Positions 1-12,183 of a DNA stretch of 64,000 nucleotides are shown piece by piece. Location: positions 44,580,564 through 44,644,563 of the forward strand of contig CM064495.1 of assembly GCA_032716605.1 (NCBI GenBank), given 5' to 3'. Every line of letters starts with the position of its first letter. The first letter of the stretch is position 1. The notes beneath the pieces were generated by a model that was not told the origin of the DNA, searched no databases, and worked only from the letters and a program-made list of their open reading frames with translations. Source of the stretch: Paralithodes platypus (taxonomy: Eukaryota; Arthropoda; Malacostraca; Decapoda; Lithodidae). The position numbers were made by a program, and so were the translations under genes.

Positions 1-813
1 CCTCACCATTCCCTGTTCAAAGTGTTATCTTCATGCATCGTTCTTCTCGTAACGTTTATTCTCACACTACATAAACATTCACTACGATATAATCTGACGT
101 TTTTATAGCTACCTTTACTCAGTTATTTATTATTTTATCTACGAATATGAAAGGGTCAGTCAGTGAATTAAATTAAATATCGGTGAGACTCCATATATCA
201 CTCTTTTTAAGTGAACACTTTTCCTGGAGAACAGCTGCATAATTTTAGATCGAGTTTTCGTCCGATATATATATATTTTACGAATTTATGAAGGACGTCA
301 TGGCCTTTACAATCGTATATGCTATTCTAGTCACCGCTAGATTATTTAATTAAGTTTAGGAAAAATCATTCTGAATTGTATATATCTTTAAATGTCTTAT
401 TTGATTTATGCGGATCCATTGCATATACGTATTTCAAATTATCCCCAATCATAATGCGATTTTTATAATGAGCTATTACTATTGCTTATCTGCAGTAATT
501 TGAGTCGTATTCAGGTCCAATGTGTATATATTTACAACTTTTCCAAATTATTATACGATTTATATAATGGCCTATTAATATTACCGCTAAGAGTGAGAGT
601 CCTTGTCGCCCGGTAAGCTGTCTGTTATTATTCCCGCATTTCTCTTGTGTGTCTAGTGATTTTGCCACATCATTAACATAGCCATTTCCTCTGTTATCGT
701 GGCTGGGTGTTTAGTGGGGATGACTGGCAAGCGGATGTGTCAGTGGGGCGACAGGCACAATAAGGCGTCAGATAGGTTTCTCTCTCACTGGCTGTCTCTT
801 TCTCTTACACTCA
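1..813. other. AT-rich unique DNA, no gene seen
   Basis: No coding frame or RNA gene is visible. A weak direct repeat is present: the stretch around 436-490 (a 'tcataatgcgattt..tataatg' core) recurs in diverged form around 545-590. This looks like an old tandem duplication of about 108 bp. Confidence 0.5.
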
Positions 814-1226
<413 letters not shown>

Positions 1227-1275
1227 GTACTCATTTGTATTGTTTCCCTTGTCACTCAGGTACTAATGACTGTGA

Positions 1276-1345
1276 TCAGCTCCCCTGTTTTCCGGCGTGG
1301 CGATGTTGTCGTTGTCCTGGGTTCGAATCCCGGCAGGACTTCTTT
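1276..1345 (+). repeat. tRNA-derived SINE fragment (B-box and T-arm remnant)
   Basis: The sequence GGGTTCGAATCCC at about 1320-1332 is a perfect pol III B-box/T-arm core. It is bracketed by GTCCTG and CAGGAC, which pair, and is followed within 15 bases by a run of seven T, a pol III terminator-like tract. The upstream half does not give a convincing A-box or cloverleaf, so this is more likely a SINE remnant than a functional tRNA. Confidence 0.4.
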
Positions 1346-2236
1346 TTTTCTATTTTATGTCTTGAACTTTTGTCTCATTTTAGTAATATTCAGTTTCCCC
1401 CTTATTTATTCCACTGACTCTCGTCCTCAAAATCCATTAGGTTATTTTTCTTGTTTCATTTGTTTCCTCCCGACAACTTCCTTGCATAATGTTCCCTCGG
1501 CTTATTTATGGCTACCCTTTTACAATGTATTCTTGACGTTGTGATTGTAGTTATTTCCCATCATTTACCTCAATGTTCTTGCATTTCTCATATTCACCAG
1601 CCCTTTCCTGCCTGTAGGTATCCCTCTCACTCATCTATGCACGCTTTGTTTACTTAATTTCACTATGAATACTGGAGGATCTGTCACAATGGCCTGATAA
1701 CGCAGTTGTATAGAATAACACGAACTACATTGTCATTGCATTACAAGGTCAGACTGACATACCATTTCCCCAAGTTTAGAAGCAAATTTATTCTGTATAT
1801 GTTGGGTCAGTTTAGTTCAGATCAATGCAACTAATTTCTGCTTGCAATGTTTGATCGTTACATGCAGGATACGATATCTGCTAATAACCACCTATATTTT
1901 GTTGTTTATATTAATTTATACACACTTATTGGCTTCAACTCTTCACCTCATTTCCTTTCTGCACCCATTCCCTCCCTATCACATCCCCTGTTGAGCTCAT
2001 TTTTCCCCGCCGATGGACCCCTGATAAGTGAAAATCCCGGGCCATAAAGAGATTTGGATAAGCGATAAGCTCAATGGCATCACGCAGACTTCAAACACAC
2101 AACATCCCCTCGCGACGCATGACCAACCTTACCGGGGCGCTCATTCCCGTTGTTTGCAGGGACTCGTGCATCCATAATTTTTATTTTTATTTTTTTTTCC
2201 CCGACGATCATGGTATCTTATCCTAGCCTATTCTGA
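1346..2236. other. Unique DNA, no gene seen
   Basis: Mixed-composition sequence without repeats, long frames or RNA motifs that I recognise. Confidence 0.4.
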
Positions 2237-2251
2237 CCTAACCTAACCTAA
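2237..2251. repeat. Short telomere-like run (CCTAA)3
   Basis: Three perfect copies of CCTAA, the complement of the TTAGG motif common in arthropod telomeres, lie in a locally CTAA-rich stretch. It is too short to be more than an interstitial trace. Confidence 0.6.
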
Positions 2252-2310
2252 CGTAAATTGACCAGATCTAGCCTAACCACACTGAATATAAGCTCACCTC
2301 ACACCTATAC

Positions 2311-2525
2311 TTAAGCCATTCAGTACCGGTGACTTCCTTTTCATCATATTCTGGCAAGTACTAGGCGATTATTTTAAGCTTAGGAAGGACGTGTAGCAAT
2401 TAATAGGCTACAAACTGTCTCAATTAATTCTTTTAGCTACCACATATCCTTCCCAAGCTTCATAAAGTCGTTTAAATATAGCTGAAATCAAATACATAAG
2501 ACGTCACCGGTACAGGGAGGGTTAA
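2311..2525. mobile_element. Foldback MITE, TTAA-flanked, piggyBac-like (family 3, copy 1)
   Basis: The 215-bp element is bounded by TTAA at 2311-2314 and 2522-2525. The ends read inward as TTAAGCCATTCAGTACCGGTGAC (left, split here as TTAAGCCATTCAG plus TACCGGTGAC) and TTAACCCTCCCTG plus TACCGGTGAC (right, reverse complement). The inner arms also pair: AAGCTTAGGAAGGA on the left matches AAGCTTGGGAAGGA on the right. TTAACCC at a TTAA duplication is the typical terminus of piggyBac-type elements. There is no coding capacity, so it is non-autonomous. Confidence 0.75.
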
Positions 2526-3384
2526 CGATTAGGCTAGGATAAGTCTATAAACCTTGGGGTAAGTCACCATAATCATCCAGGCAAAAGAAAGCTATCCCAA
2601 TTGCACGAACCCTTCCAAACTTGTCGAATATGCTTAACGCAGTCAGCACAGAACAGGGGTACGTCAATCCTGTGCTCTGGCATGCGTCTAATAACTTCTA
2701 TCAGTGAATGCGCGGGTAAAGGTTGATCAGCTTGTGCCTCTCTCTCTATAAAGCTGGTATCACACGACCGCTTTTTCCCTCAACATTTATCCTCAACACT
2801 GGTCTGGCAGCTTATGAGGTACACTTATACAATAGTTTAGTAACCTACATTCATATATCATCAGTCTAGTTTCCGATACCAATGCAAAATATTCTAGAAA
2901 TGTTGCCAGGAAAATGTTGACCATTGAATGTTGATTATAAAAGCTCTCGTGTGATACCGGCTTAAATGTGTGTGTTTGAGAGATTTGTTGTAGGGGGGTA
3001 TTGGCTTTTTGGGGTTTGCGCTTCATTTATATATGCTTTGAATGTTTACGTGTGTGTGTGTGTGTGTGTGTATGTGGGTGGGTGGGTGCGTGTTTAACTT
3101 CCTTTGTGGTCTAAATGTGCTGTGGTACGCCAATTGATATGTGGTATGCTGTATTATGCTGTAAATTGTGGATATGTGGCTGTTTATATGCGTACTTGTA
3201 TTTCTGGTGTATGTTAACGTATACATGTCTTATTTCGTAGAGTGTACTTCTCCCTCTGGCGGCGGGAGAGTATACACGGAGGCGGACACGAACATTAAGA
3301 TAGAGAATGAATAGGGAGTGTATTGCGAGGCTGTGTCGGGGTGTGTGTTATCGGTGCTTTACGACACTCGTCCGCTGTTCTGGT
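2526..3384. other. Unique DNA with a (GT)n patch, no gene seen
   Basis: It contains a short TG-rich run at about 3045-3090. The small minus-strand frames here have no recognisable domain. Confidence 0.4.
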
Positions 3385-4098
3385 GCCCCCTTCCCCCTCC
3401 CTCCATCCTCCTCCCCACCACCTCTCCCCATGTTTCCTTCTATCTCTATCTTGCCTTCTTGCCCCCCCCCCTCCCCCCCCCCAGTTTTGTTCTCTCTCTC
3501 TCTCTTTCCCCCCATCTTGTCTCTGATTATGTTTCCTTGTGTCTTTTTCTTTTCTTTAGCCCCTGCTCCTGTTTCCTTACTCCCCGCTCACTCTTCTCCC
3601 CACCACCTCATCTGCTGCTCGTTCCCCACTCTCTCTTGTTTTCTTTCCCTCTTGCCAATGCCTCACTGCTTCATCTTTTCTTTGTCTTCTCTCCCTCCTT
3701 GTCCCTGACCTTATGTTTCCCTCTCCATGGTCTTGTTTCACCCCCTTGTGTTCGTCCCTTGTGTTATTTTCCTAATTGTCCCAGCTCTCATGTTTGTTTC
3801 CCTTATTCCCCCTATTCCCCTTTCCCCTTGATATGGTTTTCTTTCTCCAGACTGCTTCCTTCTCCTTTTCTTTCTCACATCCTTGCTCCTTCCCCCCGTT
3901 CTTGCTTCCTTGCTCTCGATCTCTTGCCCTTATCTCCTAGCATCTTCTCTCCCTCCTCTCTCCGTACTGGCTATACCCCTATATCTTCCTGCCTCCTTGC
4001 TCTCCATGATTCTCGGTTCCTCTCACTTCCTGTTCTCCTAGGCTTCCGCTTCCTACTTTCCCTTCTCTCTCCCCCCTACTGTCCTGCCCTTCTTTCTA
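3385..4098. repeat. Polypyrimidine tract (~0.7 kb, + strand C/T)
   Basis: The + strand is overwhelmingly C and T, with C-runs near 3463-3482. All three + frames stay open for 60-267 codons because TAA, TAG and TGA need purines. The Ser/Pro/Leu-rich 'proteins' are composition artefacts. Confidence 0.9.
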
Positions 4099-4100
4099 TG

Positions 4101-4185
4101 TTGACCTCTTCAGTACGATGACGTCACCCGTTCATAAAGTTTATTATTTGACTATTTTAATCGGTTTACGAAGGTTCTCTTAGAA
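4101..4185. mobile_element. Possible partial copy of MITE family 3
   Basis: TTGACCTCTTCAGTACGATG followed by ACGTC resembles the family-3 terminus (TTAACCC..CAGTACCGGTGACGTC). The inner 'attttaat..ttacgaagg' resembles the first inner arm. No clean right end is seen, so this is tentative. Confidence 0.35.
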
Positions 4186-4553
4186 GCAAGTAAATATAAA
4201 ATATAAAGTGTTTCAAATAACCCTCTCCCGCCCATTCCATCTCCGCTACACACACACACACACACACACACATCCCGTCGAACCCTTCACTCTCTATCTC
4301 TCTCCCCCTTCCCTCCCCTCCTCTTCCCCTCCCTCCCTTTCCCATCCTCTCCCTCTCTCCCTAGACTGTTTACAGCTAGCATGACAAACTTGGGGAACTA
4401 ACGACACTAATATCCCAGCCTGGCATGTTTATGATTTCCTGCGAACACTGATAGTTGCGCAATAAATCAGAGCCCAAACTTATGATGCTTATTGCGGCCG
4501 TCAGTGGAGGGGCTGGGTGGGTTCGGCAGGGGATGGGTAGGGTATGTAGGGGG

Positions 4554-4602
<49 letters not shown>

Positions 4603-5008
4603 ATTTCCAATGAAGCTACCAAAAGTATTATGTAAAACTATCTGCGACGAAATAAATAATATAAAATTATGTTCATAAAAAATTACAACGGAATTTGTTT
4701 GGGAGAAAGGCCGATGATATATATAAATGAGAATATGGGTATTTCCAGGTGTATTGATACAGAAGGAAAATAGATGGGTGTGACCCTTTTAGAAATGGTT
4801 CACACAGGGTATTTGTTATTTTATGCTGAGTACTTTCGAGTGTCTTGAGCCTGTGTTTGAGTGGTTTGATGCTGTGTGCAAATCTATGAGTTCATTCACA
4901 AACCGTCAAACTATTCATACATGTACTCAAACTAGCTAGTACAGATCTCAGTTTGACAAGCTCATCAGCTCGTCTGTTTCTGCCTGAAGAGAGCGACATA
5001 GGATCTAC
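4186..5008. other. Unique DNA with (CA)n and (GA)n microsatellites
   Basis: (CA)n lies at about 4247-4272, a pyrimidine patch at 4280-4365 and (GA)n at 4557-4600. The remainder has no gene signal. Confidence 0.6.
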
Positions 5009-5088
5009 ACCCATAACGAGGGGCGTCGCGCTCCTTGGTGCCGCTAGAAGAGTGGCGAACACATCATAAGGTATCATAAGGTAAGGTA
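5009..5088 (+). mobile_element. LINE 3'-end fragment (copy 1)
   Basis: About 55 bp starting with ACCCATAACGAGGGGCGTCG nearly matches the 3' end of the retroelement tail at 21245-21330, including the same in-frame TAG. Both copies end in short tandem AAGGTA-type units (here ATAAGGTATCATAAGGTAAG). Direct repetition of the terminal unit is a common feature of some non-LTR retrotransposon 3' ends. The upstream part is too decayed to read. Confidence 0.6.
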
Positions 5089-5759
5089 TTTAGATAAAAG
5101 GGAAGGAAAATGTGATGGGGTGTGAGGAACAGGGACATTGCGGAAAAAGGGTATTGGAAATTGTAGGAAGAGTGTATGGGTGATGTGAGGGTCAGGGACA
5201 TATGGGTAGAAGAGAGAATAGATGGATATTGAATGGGGCATGTAGGGAAAATGGAAGTGGTCTTAGTGTCCAGTCACTCATCCCGTTTGTGACGGGAATA
5301 GCAAGAGAAATGTTTCCTCTTATCACCTCTCTCTCACACTTTCACTCACTCTCACTCACTCTCTCTCTTGTAAATCATGTTATCTTATGCTCACTCGTTT
5401 TCTTCACCACTAGTCCTCATTTCTTTTACAGTTTATTTGTTTTCATTTGTTTTTCCATTCATATTCTTTCCGTTTACTCCTTATCGATTTTACTCTATAA
5501 ACCAGATGCAAAAGTGTATCCATTTATAGTACTCCATTCAGTCTACTTTACATGTTTAGTTGTAATAAAGCTGACACGTGGAGAATATAATAATAATTTT
5601 GTTTGTGCATATTTATACGTCAATACTATCTGTAACATTTATCAGTTTGGTTACATATCTACATTCGATAATGGAACATATTTAATGTTTGCATTATTTA
5701 TTTATGAATCTTATATATACATTAACTACATTACTCCCCGATAAAAAATATATATTAGG
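5089..5759. other. Unique AT-rich DNA, no gene seen
   Basis: The plus-strand frame at 5202-5744 is hydrophobic and AT-driven with no domain. I do not regard it as a gene. Confidence 0.4.
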
Positions 5760-6192
5760 TCACCAAACCTAATTTTGTGTTGCTCCACCCTACACCCTCC
5801 TCCTTCTATTCCGACACCCTGGTCCCCTCCTGTCACCCTTCAACCCCCTCAACCCCCTGTATGTGACCTCCTCTCCCTCACCCACCTTTCCTCCTCCCCC
5901 CTCCTCCCTCGTACACACTCCTCTTGTCCCCTCACCCCTTCCACCTCCTCCCCTTCTCCCTCGTACACACTCCTCCTCCCCCTTACCCCTTCCACCTCCT
6001 CCCCGCTCCTCCTCCTCCCTTCCACCTTCTTCCCTCTCTCCCTTGTACACACTCCTCCTCTCCCTCACCCCTTCCTCCTCCTCTTGCCCCCCTCTCCCCC
6101 ACTCCCCCCCCCCTCTCCCCCACTCCCCCCCCCCCCCTCTCCCCCACTCCCCCCCCCCCCCCCTCTCCCCCACTCCCCCTCGCCCCCCACCT
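5760..6192. repeat. Polypyrimidine/C-run tract
   Basis: A CT-rich block grades into repeated CTCCCCCACTCC-type units with C-runs of 6-13 at about 6085-6178. The minus strand is therefore G-run-rich and could form G-quadruplexes. Gly/Glu/Arg-rich (minus) and Pro/Ser-rich (plus) frames are artefacts. Confidence 0.9.
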
Positions 6193-7139
6193 GTCGAAAC
6201 CCCAATCTCATATTTTGGGGTCCAGTAAATCGACCACGGGCTTTTGATTGGTGCCACTTTTATTTCCGAACGACACCGCTCTCCTCCTCAAACCGAGCGT
6301 GGCGGAACGGATAGATGGACGGACAGACAGAGGGAGATGATAGATAGATGGATAGAGATGAATTAAAGCACTTTGAAGCATTTAGGAACTGTTATTAAAA
6401 TTAAGTTTCATATTCAGTAATGTCGAACAGAGGAAGACCCTTGTGACATGCTTGCTAATAGAGCTTACACAGACAAAAGTTTGATTAATACAATAACCAG
6501 ATGATTAAAATCGACCTCTGTTGTCTATGATTCGATACATACATATTCTATATTACTGAAGGAGTCAACAGAGATGGATTTTAACCCCTAGTCTGTGATA
6601 GGTCGTTACTAAGATAATTAAATAGTTTAAAGTTAGCCATACAACCATAAGTAAACAGGAAGAAAAAAAAATCCCAAATAAACAAAACTTACAAAAAAAG
6701 AAAATAATGATAAATAGAGAGGCCGAGCAGAGACTGGGACGAACAAATTGATGGACGGAAGTGTAGCGCGATCCTGAATGAAAACGAAATTTACTTGTCA
6801 TTCACGGGCAATTTGTCATTCATGTGTAATTTGTCAGTCATTGAGGCAGAGCCAGTCGTGTAATCAAGACGACACCTGCACAAGATTGCTGGGGAAGGTA
6901 GGTGGAGGGGGGTGGGGTGAGTAGGGGGGAAGGTAGGTATAGATTTAAAATATATAAACACCGTATGATTAGGTGCATTTTATTGCCACCGATTTGCTTA
7001 TATTTTCGTAAATGTCATAAGGAGTATATAAGAGAATCGTCGTATACAGTATATGGTGTCGCACCGCATAGTGTTTGTATAATAATTTTGTCGCTTTTCT
7101 TGGTATATTTTTAAATTAGGAATATTCTTGCCATTTATA
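6193..7139. other. Unique DNA with a short GATA/GACA patch
   Basis: A degenerate GATA/GACA simple repeat occurs at about 6310-6360. Nothing else is recognised. Confidence 0.4.
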
Positions 7140-7530
7140 CACCATGTCTCTTTACAGTATTATCTCGTTTTGCTTTTCTCCGTCTCGTCAGCGTATTTTT
7201 GTTTTCTTCTCTTCCTTCCTTCCAGCATTACCTTTCTTCTTGTATTCTTACTTCTCACCGTACATCACATTTACCTATCCCACTGTTTCTCTTATTCTTC
7301 ATGGTCTTCATCACTTCCTTCTTTCACCTTTCTCAATACAGATCCACTTTTTCCTCTTTTCTTTTCCTTCCTTCCCAGCCTCTTTCTATCCCCTTTCTCT
7401 CCCTCCCTCCGGCTTTTCCTTCCTTCCCAGCTTCTCTCTGTCCTCCTTCTCTCCCTCCCTCCGACTCTTCCTCATTCCTTCACCACCTCTCTCTCCCTCC
7501 TTCCCTCCTTCCGTGCCTCACCTGAACGCC
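7140..7530. repeat. Polypyrimidine tract
   Basis: T/C-rich + strand with recurrent 'ccttccttcccag' blocks and overlapping open frames in all three + phases, as expected from composition alone. Confidence 0.85.
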
Positions 7531-8343
7531 TCCTGAGCTCAGCACCCGGGAAGACAGGTGGCCATAAAACAACATCGGCGGTGCTGGTGGTTTATTAGAT
7601 CAGCCGCTCTTTTACTTAGGAGCAGGGAATCACCACGACGGCAGTGTTGGTAATCCTGGGCGACGACGCGAGGAGGATCATTTTCACCTGGAAGGCCTCG
7701 GTAAACTTGAATAAAACTAAAAAGCAAATTTCCCCAGAATCTTTTATTCTCTATTTTACAACTTCTAGCTTTTCTTTCTCTATTATTCCACCTCCCAATC
7801 CCCTCTCAAGTTAACCCTCCAATAAATCTTCCACACAATAAAGTCCCAAATTCCTCCAATCCATTATTAGTTTATTTCTATGTTTACTCTAGCCATCAGT
7901 CAGTCATCTATGAAGGGTCTGTAGTTGTCGAAAAAGAGCTCCAATCCTAACGCTATTCTTGACTGAAAGTGTGCTAGCTTAATAATCCAGTAGAGTTGAT
8001 AGACTCTGAAGTTTTATTTTAACTAATCTTACCAAAAGGAGATTATTTGCGTGTCCATGTGTTTGTCCATACTTAGATTTGCGTCCTAGATGTGTGTGTT
8101 TCGTGCGTGTGTTCGTATATGTGTTCTGGCTCTTCATTACTCTGCTTGGGGGCTATCGTGATCGGTGTTGCCAGTCTCTGATGCTTTATCTTCGCATTTT
8201 CATTTATGCATTTATTAGCGTATTTTGCTGTATATTTATCCATTCGTACCTATTTATGATATATTATCATCCATTGATTTCGCTGTTACATTTTATACTT
8301 TTTATTTCTTTTTTGCTCTATATGAATCTGTGTATAAATCTTA
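7531..8343. other. Unique DNA, no gene seen
   Basis: The small frames at 7539-7727 (minus) and 8079-8351 (plus) have no recognisable domain. Confidence 0.4.
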
Positions 8344-10340
8344 TATTTTAGGAGTATAGTTGGTTGTTGGAAGGAACATAATAATTGATATTGGTTCAGG
8401 GGTAATTTATCGAGAGGACTTCCCTAGTGGTTAAGGCCCCATTAATTGCTCTTTCCATTCACATATGCATAGCCTACGTGAGTTGCAGTTGGGATGTGTG
8501 TACATGCTTAGATTGATATGCAGGATTCGAAGTTGCATAATAAATCGTAGGCAGTGTCCACCATTCTTTAACTGTCTACGTGGTGCGATGCATAAGGTGT
8601 TGATTTTCGGTGTGAGCATCCTGGATTCGAATCCACGGACTGCCACATGTGTTTGTAAATTTCATTAATCGATTTTAGGAGTATAGTTGGTTGTTGGAAG
8701 GAAAAATAATTATGGATATTGGTCAGGGGTAATTTATCGAGAGGACTTCCCTAGTGGTTAAGGCCCCATTAATTGCTCTTTCCATTCACAGATGCATAGC
8801 CTACGTGAGTTGCAGTTGGGATGTGTGTACATGCTTAGATTGATATGCAGGATTCGAAGTTGCATAATAATCGTAGGCAGTGTCCACCATTCTTTAAACT
8901 GTCTACGTGGTGCGATGCATAAGGTGTTGATTTTCGGTGTGAGCATCCTGGATTCGAATCCACGGACTGCCACATGTGTTTGTAAATTCCATTAATCGAT
9001 TTTAGGAGTATAGTTGGTTGTTGGAAGGAACATAATAATTGATATGGGTTCAGGGGTAATTTATCGAGAGGACTTCCCTAGAGGTTGAGGCCCCATAATT
9101 GCTCTTTCCATCACATATGCATAGCCTACGTGAGTTGAAGTTGGGATGTGTACATGCTTAGATTGATATGCAGGATTCGAAGTTGCATAATAAATCGTAG
9201 GCAGTGTCCACCATTCTTTAAACTGTCTACGTGGTGCGATGCATAAGGTGTTGATTTTCGGTGTGAGCAGCCTGGATTCGAATCCACGGACTGCCACATG
9301 TGTTTGTAAATTTCATTAATCGATTTTAGGAGTATAGTTGGTTGTTGGAAGGAACATAATAATTGATATTGGTTCAGGGGTAATTTATCGAGAGGCCTTC
9401 CCTAGTGTTTAAGGCCCCATTAATTGCTCTTTCCATTCACATATGCATAGCCTACGTGAGTTGCAGTTGGGATGTGTGTACATGCTTAGATTGATATGCA
9501 GGATGCGAAGTTGCATAATAAATCGTAGGCAGGTCCCCCATTCTTTAAACTGTCTCCGTGGTGCGATGCATAAGGTGTTGATTTTCGGTGTTGAGCATCC
9601 TGGATTCGAATCCACGGACTGCCACATGTGTTTGTAAATTTCATTAATCGATTTTAGGAGTATAGTTGGGTGTTGGAAGGAACATAATAATTGATATTGG
9701 TTCAGGGGTAATTTATCGAGAGGACTTCCCTAGTGGTTAAGGCCCCATTAATTGCTCTTTCCATTCACATATGCATAGCCTACGTGAGTTGCAGTTGGGA
9801 TGTGTGTACATGCTTAGATTGATATGCAGGATTCGAAGTTGCATAATAAAGCGTAGGCAGTGTCCACCATTCTTTAACTGTCTACGTGGTGCGATGCATA
9901 AGGTGTTTGTTTTCGGTGTGAGCATCCTGGATTCGAATCCACGGACTGCCACATGTGTTTGTAAATTTCATTAATCGATTTTAGGAGTATAGTTGGTTGT
10001 GGGAAGGAACATAATAATTGATATTGGGGGAGGGGTGATTTATCGAGAGGACATCCCTAGTGGTTAAGGCCCAATTATTGGCTCTTTTCCATTCACAGAT
10101 GCATAGCCTACGTGAGTTGCAGTTGGGATTTGTGTACATGCTTCGATTGATATGCAGGATTCGAAGTTGCATCATAAATCGTAGGCAGTGTCCACCATTC
10201 TTTAACTGTCTACGTGGTGCGATGCATAAGGTGTTGATTTTCGGTGTGAGCATCCTGGATTCGAATCCACGGACTGCCACATGTGTTTGTAAATTTCATT
10301 AATCGATTTTAGGAGTATAGTTGGTTGTTGGAAGGAACAT

Positions 10341-10346
<6 letters not shown>
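8344..10346 (+). repeat. tRNA-SINE-derived satellite, six ~327-bp units plus stub
   Basis: The anchor AGGAGTATAGTTGGTTGTTG (with minor variants) recurs at 8350, 8677, 9004, 9328, 9656, 9983 and 10311, giving periods of 324-328 bp. Units look about 95% identical by eye and differ by single-base indels and substitutions. Each full unit carries CTAGTGGTTAAGGCC, which resembles a tRNA-Ser/Leu A-box, and about 200 bp later GGATTCGAATCC, a B-box core. A second tRNA-like layout is also visible: GGCAGT upstream pairs perfectly with ACTGCC just after the B-box, like an acceptor stem. Open frames of 64-99 codons recur on both strands because the unit repeats; indels shift them, and none resembles a known protein. 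The seventh unit breaks off into (AT)n. It is most simply a tandemly amplified tRNA-derived SINE. Confidence 0.85.

Positions 10347-10396
<50 letters not shown>
10346..10396. repeat. (TA)n microsatellite
   Basis: About 25 TA units replace the body of the seventh satellite unit. Confidence 0.95.
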
Positions 10397-10398
<2 letters not shown>

Positions 10399-10956
10399 GT
10401 ATATTGATGATTCTGCTTAAAATATACGCAGAAACATATATATTATATAGACTATTATATAGACATATTTCTTTATCGGTATATTTATCTCAAAATATAT
10501 TTTTGGTATAGGCTATGTTTCCTCTCTATGCGCCTTTTCTGACTTACTTACCTATCCCAATTCAAAAGTGTATTTATCTTTATATATGACTAAGTGAAGA
10601 TGCACGTTTCATAGTTTTATCCTGAAAAAATATATATAGAATTAACGAGCGAGGTCCACGTGGTTGTGGTAAAGTTTCATGAGAAATACATTTAACAGGG
10701 TATTGGGGAAAGTGTCTGTATGTGAGAGAGAGAGAGAGAGATCACAGATCAATGTAAATGTATATTGGTCGTCTTGGGAGTGCGTTATCAATCACGTTTT
10801 TTCTCTACGTTAAAGACTTGTATTATATATTTTTTTTTTTACCATTTCGGACTTTTCCCGCGGCGAGTTCAAGGTTACGTTAGCCATTCTCATAACATAT
10901 CTAATACACTTCTCAAAGCTCCAACTTAAAGAAAGAACACTCATGCAGTGGAATCA
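10397..10956. other. AT-rich unique DNA, no gene seen
   Basis: A short (GA)n lies at about 10723-10741 and a T-run near 10830. No gene signal. Confidence 0.4.
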
Positions 10957-10971
10957 CACACACACATACTC

Positions 10972-11050
<79 letters not shown>

Positions 11051-11080
11051 AACATCCACACTCACAGACACACACACACA
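10957..11080. repeat. (CA)n microsatellite
   Basis: An almost perfect (CA)n core spans about 10972-11045 with interrupted flanks. Scattered shorter CA runs continue to about 11400. Confidence 0.95.
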
Positions 11081-11560
11081 CATTAGTCTTGTCTTGGTCT
11101 CGAGTGGCTTTCAACAAACGCAGACGTACAAACGCACATGATCACGGACACATAAATTGACTCACGTACGTACGCGCAAGGTCTACACGTATCTTAAACC
11201 CACTACACGTGGACAGATGGCCACACACACATGCAACCTTGGTCTAGTCACACACAAACACTGATGCACACACACACACTCGCACACACTTACATGAAAT
11301 TAATAGATAACAATAACTCCGATATACATCGTACATAAATTGTTACCACACACACACACGTCCTTGGGAGAGCCACGGCCGGCCACGTACACACACATAC
11401 ACACCACGGCCACGGACGGAGGCAAGGACGCCGTGGGCCCCCGTCAGGAAGATGACTGGCGTGATTTATACTTCATTGTTCGCCGCGCCGTGTCATAAAT
11501 GAGTTACGGCGTCAGTTAGTCCGTGACGTTTTACTGCGGGACCGACTCTACTGCTGCTGC

Positions 11561-11563
<3 letters not shown>
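11081..11563. other. CA-rich, then GC-rich non-repetitive island
   Basis: Short CA runs continue to about 11405. From about 11380 to 11560 the sequence is GC-rich and non-repetitive (for example GCCGCGCCGTGTCATAAATG near 11481-11500). No coding frame is supported; a regulatory island is possible but unproven. Confidence 0.35.
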
Positions 11564-11606
<43 letters not shown>

Positions 11607-11619
11607 TCTCTCGCTCTCG

Positions 11620-11685
<66 letters not shown>
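11564..11685. repeat. Poly-C (41 nt) followed by (CT)n
   Basis: An uninterrupted run of 41 C (11564-11604) passes into (CT)n with a few G interruptions to 11685. A C-run this long is rare and is a strong candidate for i-motif or G-quadruplex formation; its assembled length may be unreliable. Confidence 0.95.
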
Positions 11686-11688
<3 letters not shown>

Positions 11689-12128
11689 GTCATATCACGG
11701 CAGATTCAAGATTGTTTCACGATGATTCTTGGGCTCCCAAATATTTATCAACAGTCCGTCACAAGTCAATAATCATATACCGGTATATATTTTAGCCCCC
11801 CTCCCCATAACAAAATTAAGGTTTAAACATTTCTGGAGATTAGCAGTATTGAGCATAATGTCACCACGCGTATGCAGTGAATATTTATTAAGCCAGTGGA
11901 GCAATTAATCTATTTTAGGAAGTTGCTTGGTATTGAAATCAAATGAATGTTTAGAGTAAAATAAAGTGTCTCGAAAAGCTAGGTGGACGTTGTTGGAGGC
12001 GAAGGTCGGAAGTAGAGAAATAGCTTTTAGTTTGTCTCGTCTCTCTAGCCCTCCTCTCCTGTGACCACCACACCTGCGTCTGTCCTTGGCTGTCCCCTGT
12101 CCACCACCACCACCTCGGGGCGTGGACC
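11686..12128. other. Unique DNA, no gene seen
   Basis: AT-rich to about 12020, then a CCACCACCAC-type patch. No gene signal. Confidence 0.4.
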
Positions 12129-12183
12129 ATGGGGAGAGAGAGAGAGCGAGGCGAGAGCGAGCGCGAGCGAGAGCGAGAGCGAG
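12129..12183. repeat. (GAGCGA)-type simple repeat
   Basis: GA units with interspersed GCGA steps (gagagcgagcgcgagcgaga). Confidence 0.9.

Noticed and set aside
8431..10302. Recurrent 64-99 codon frames on both strands
   Set aside because: Same satellite unit translated six times; frames shift with indels, exist on both strands and contain tRNA-like sequence.
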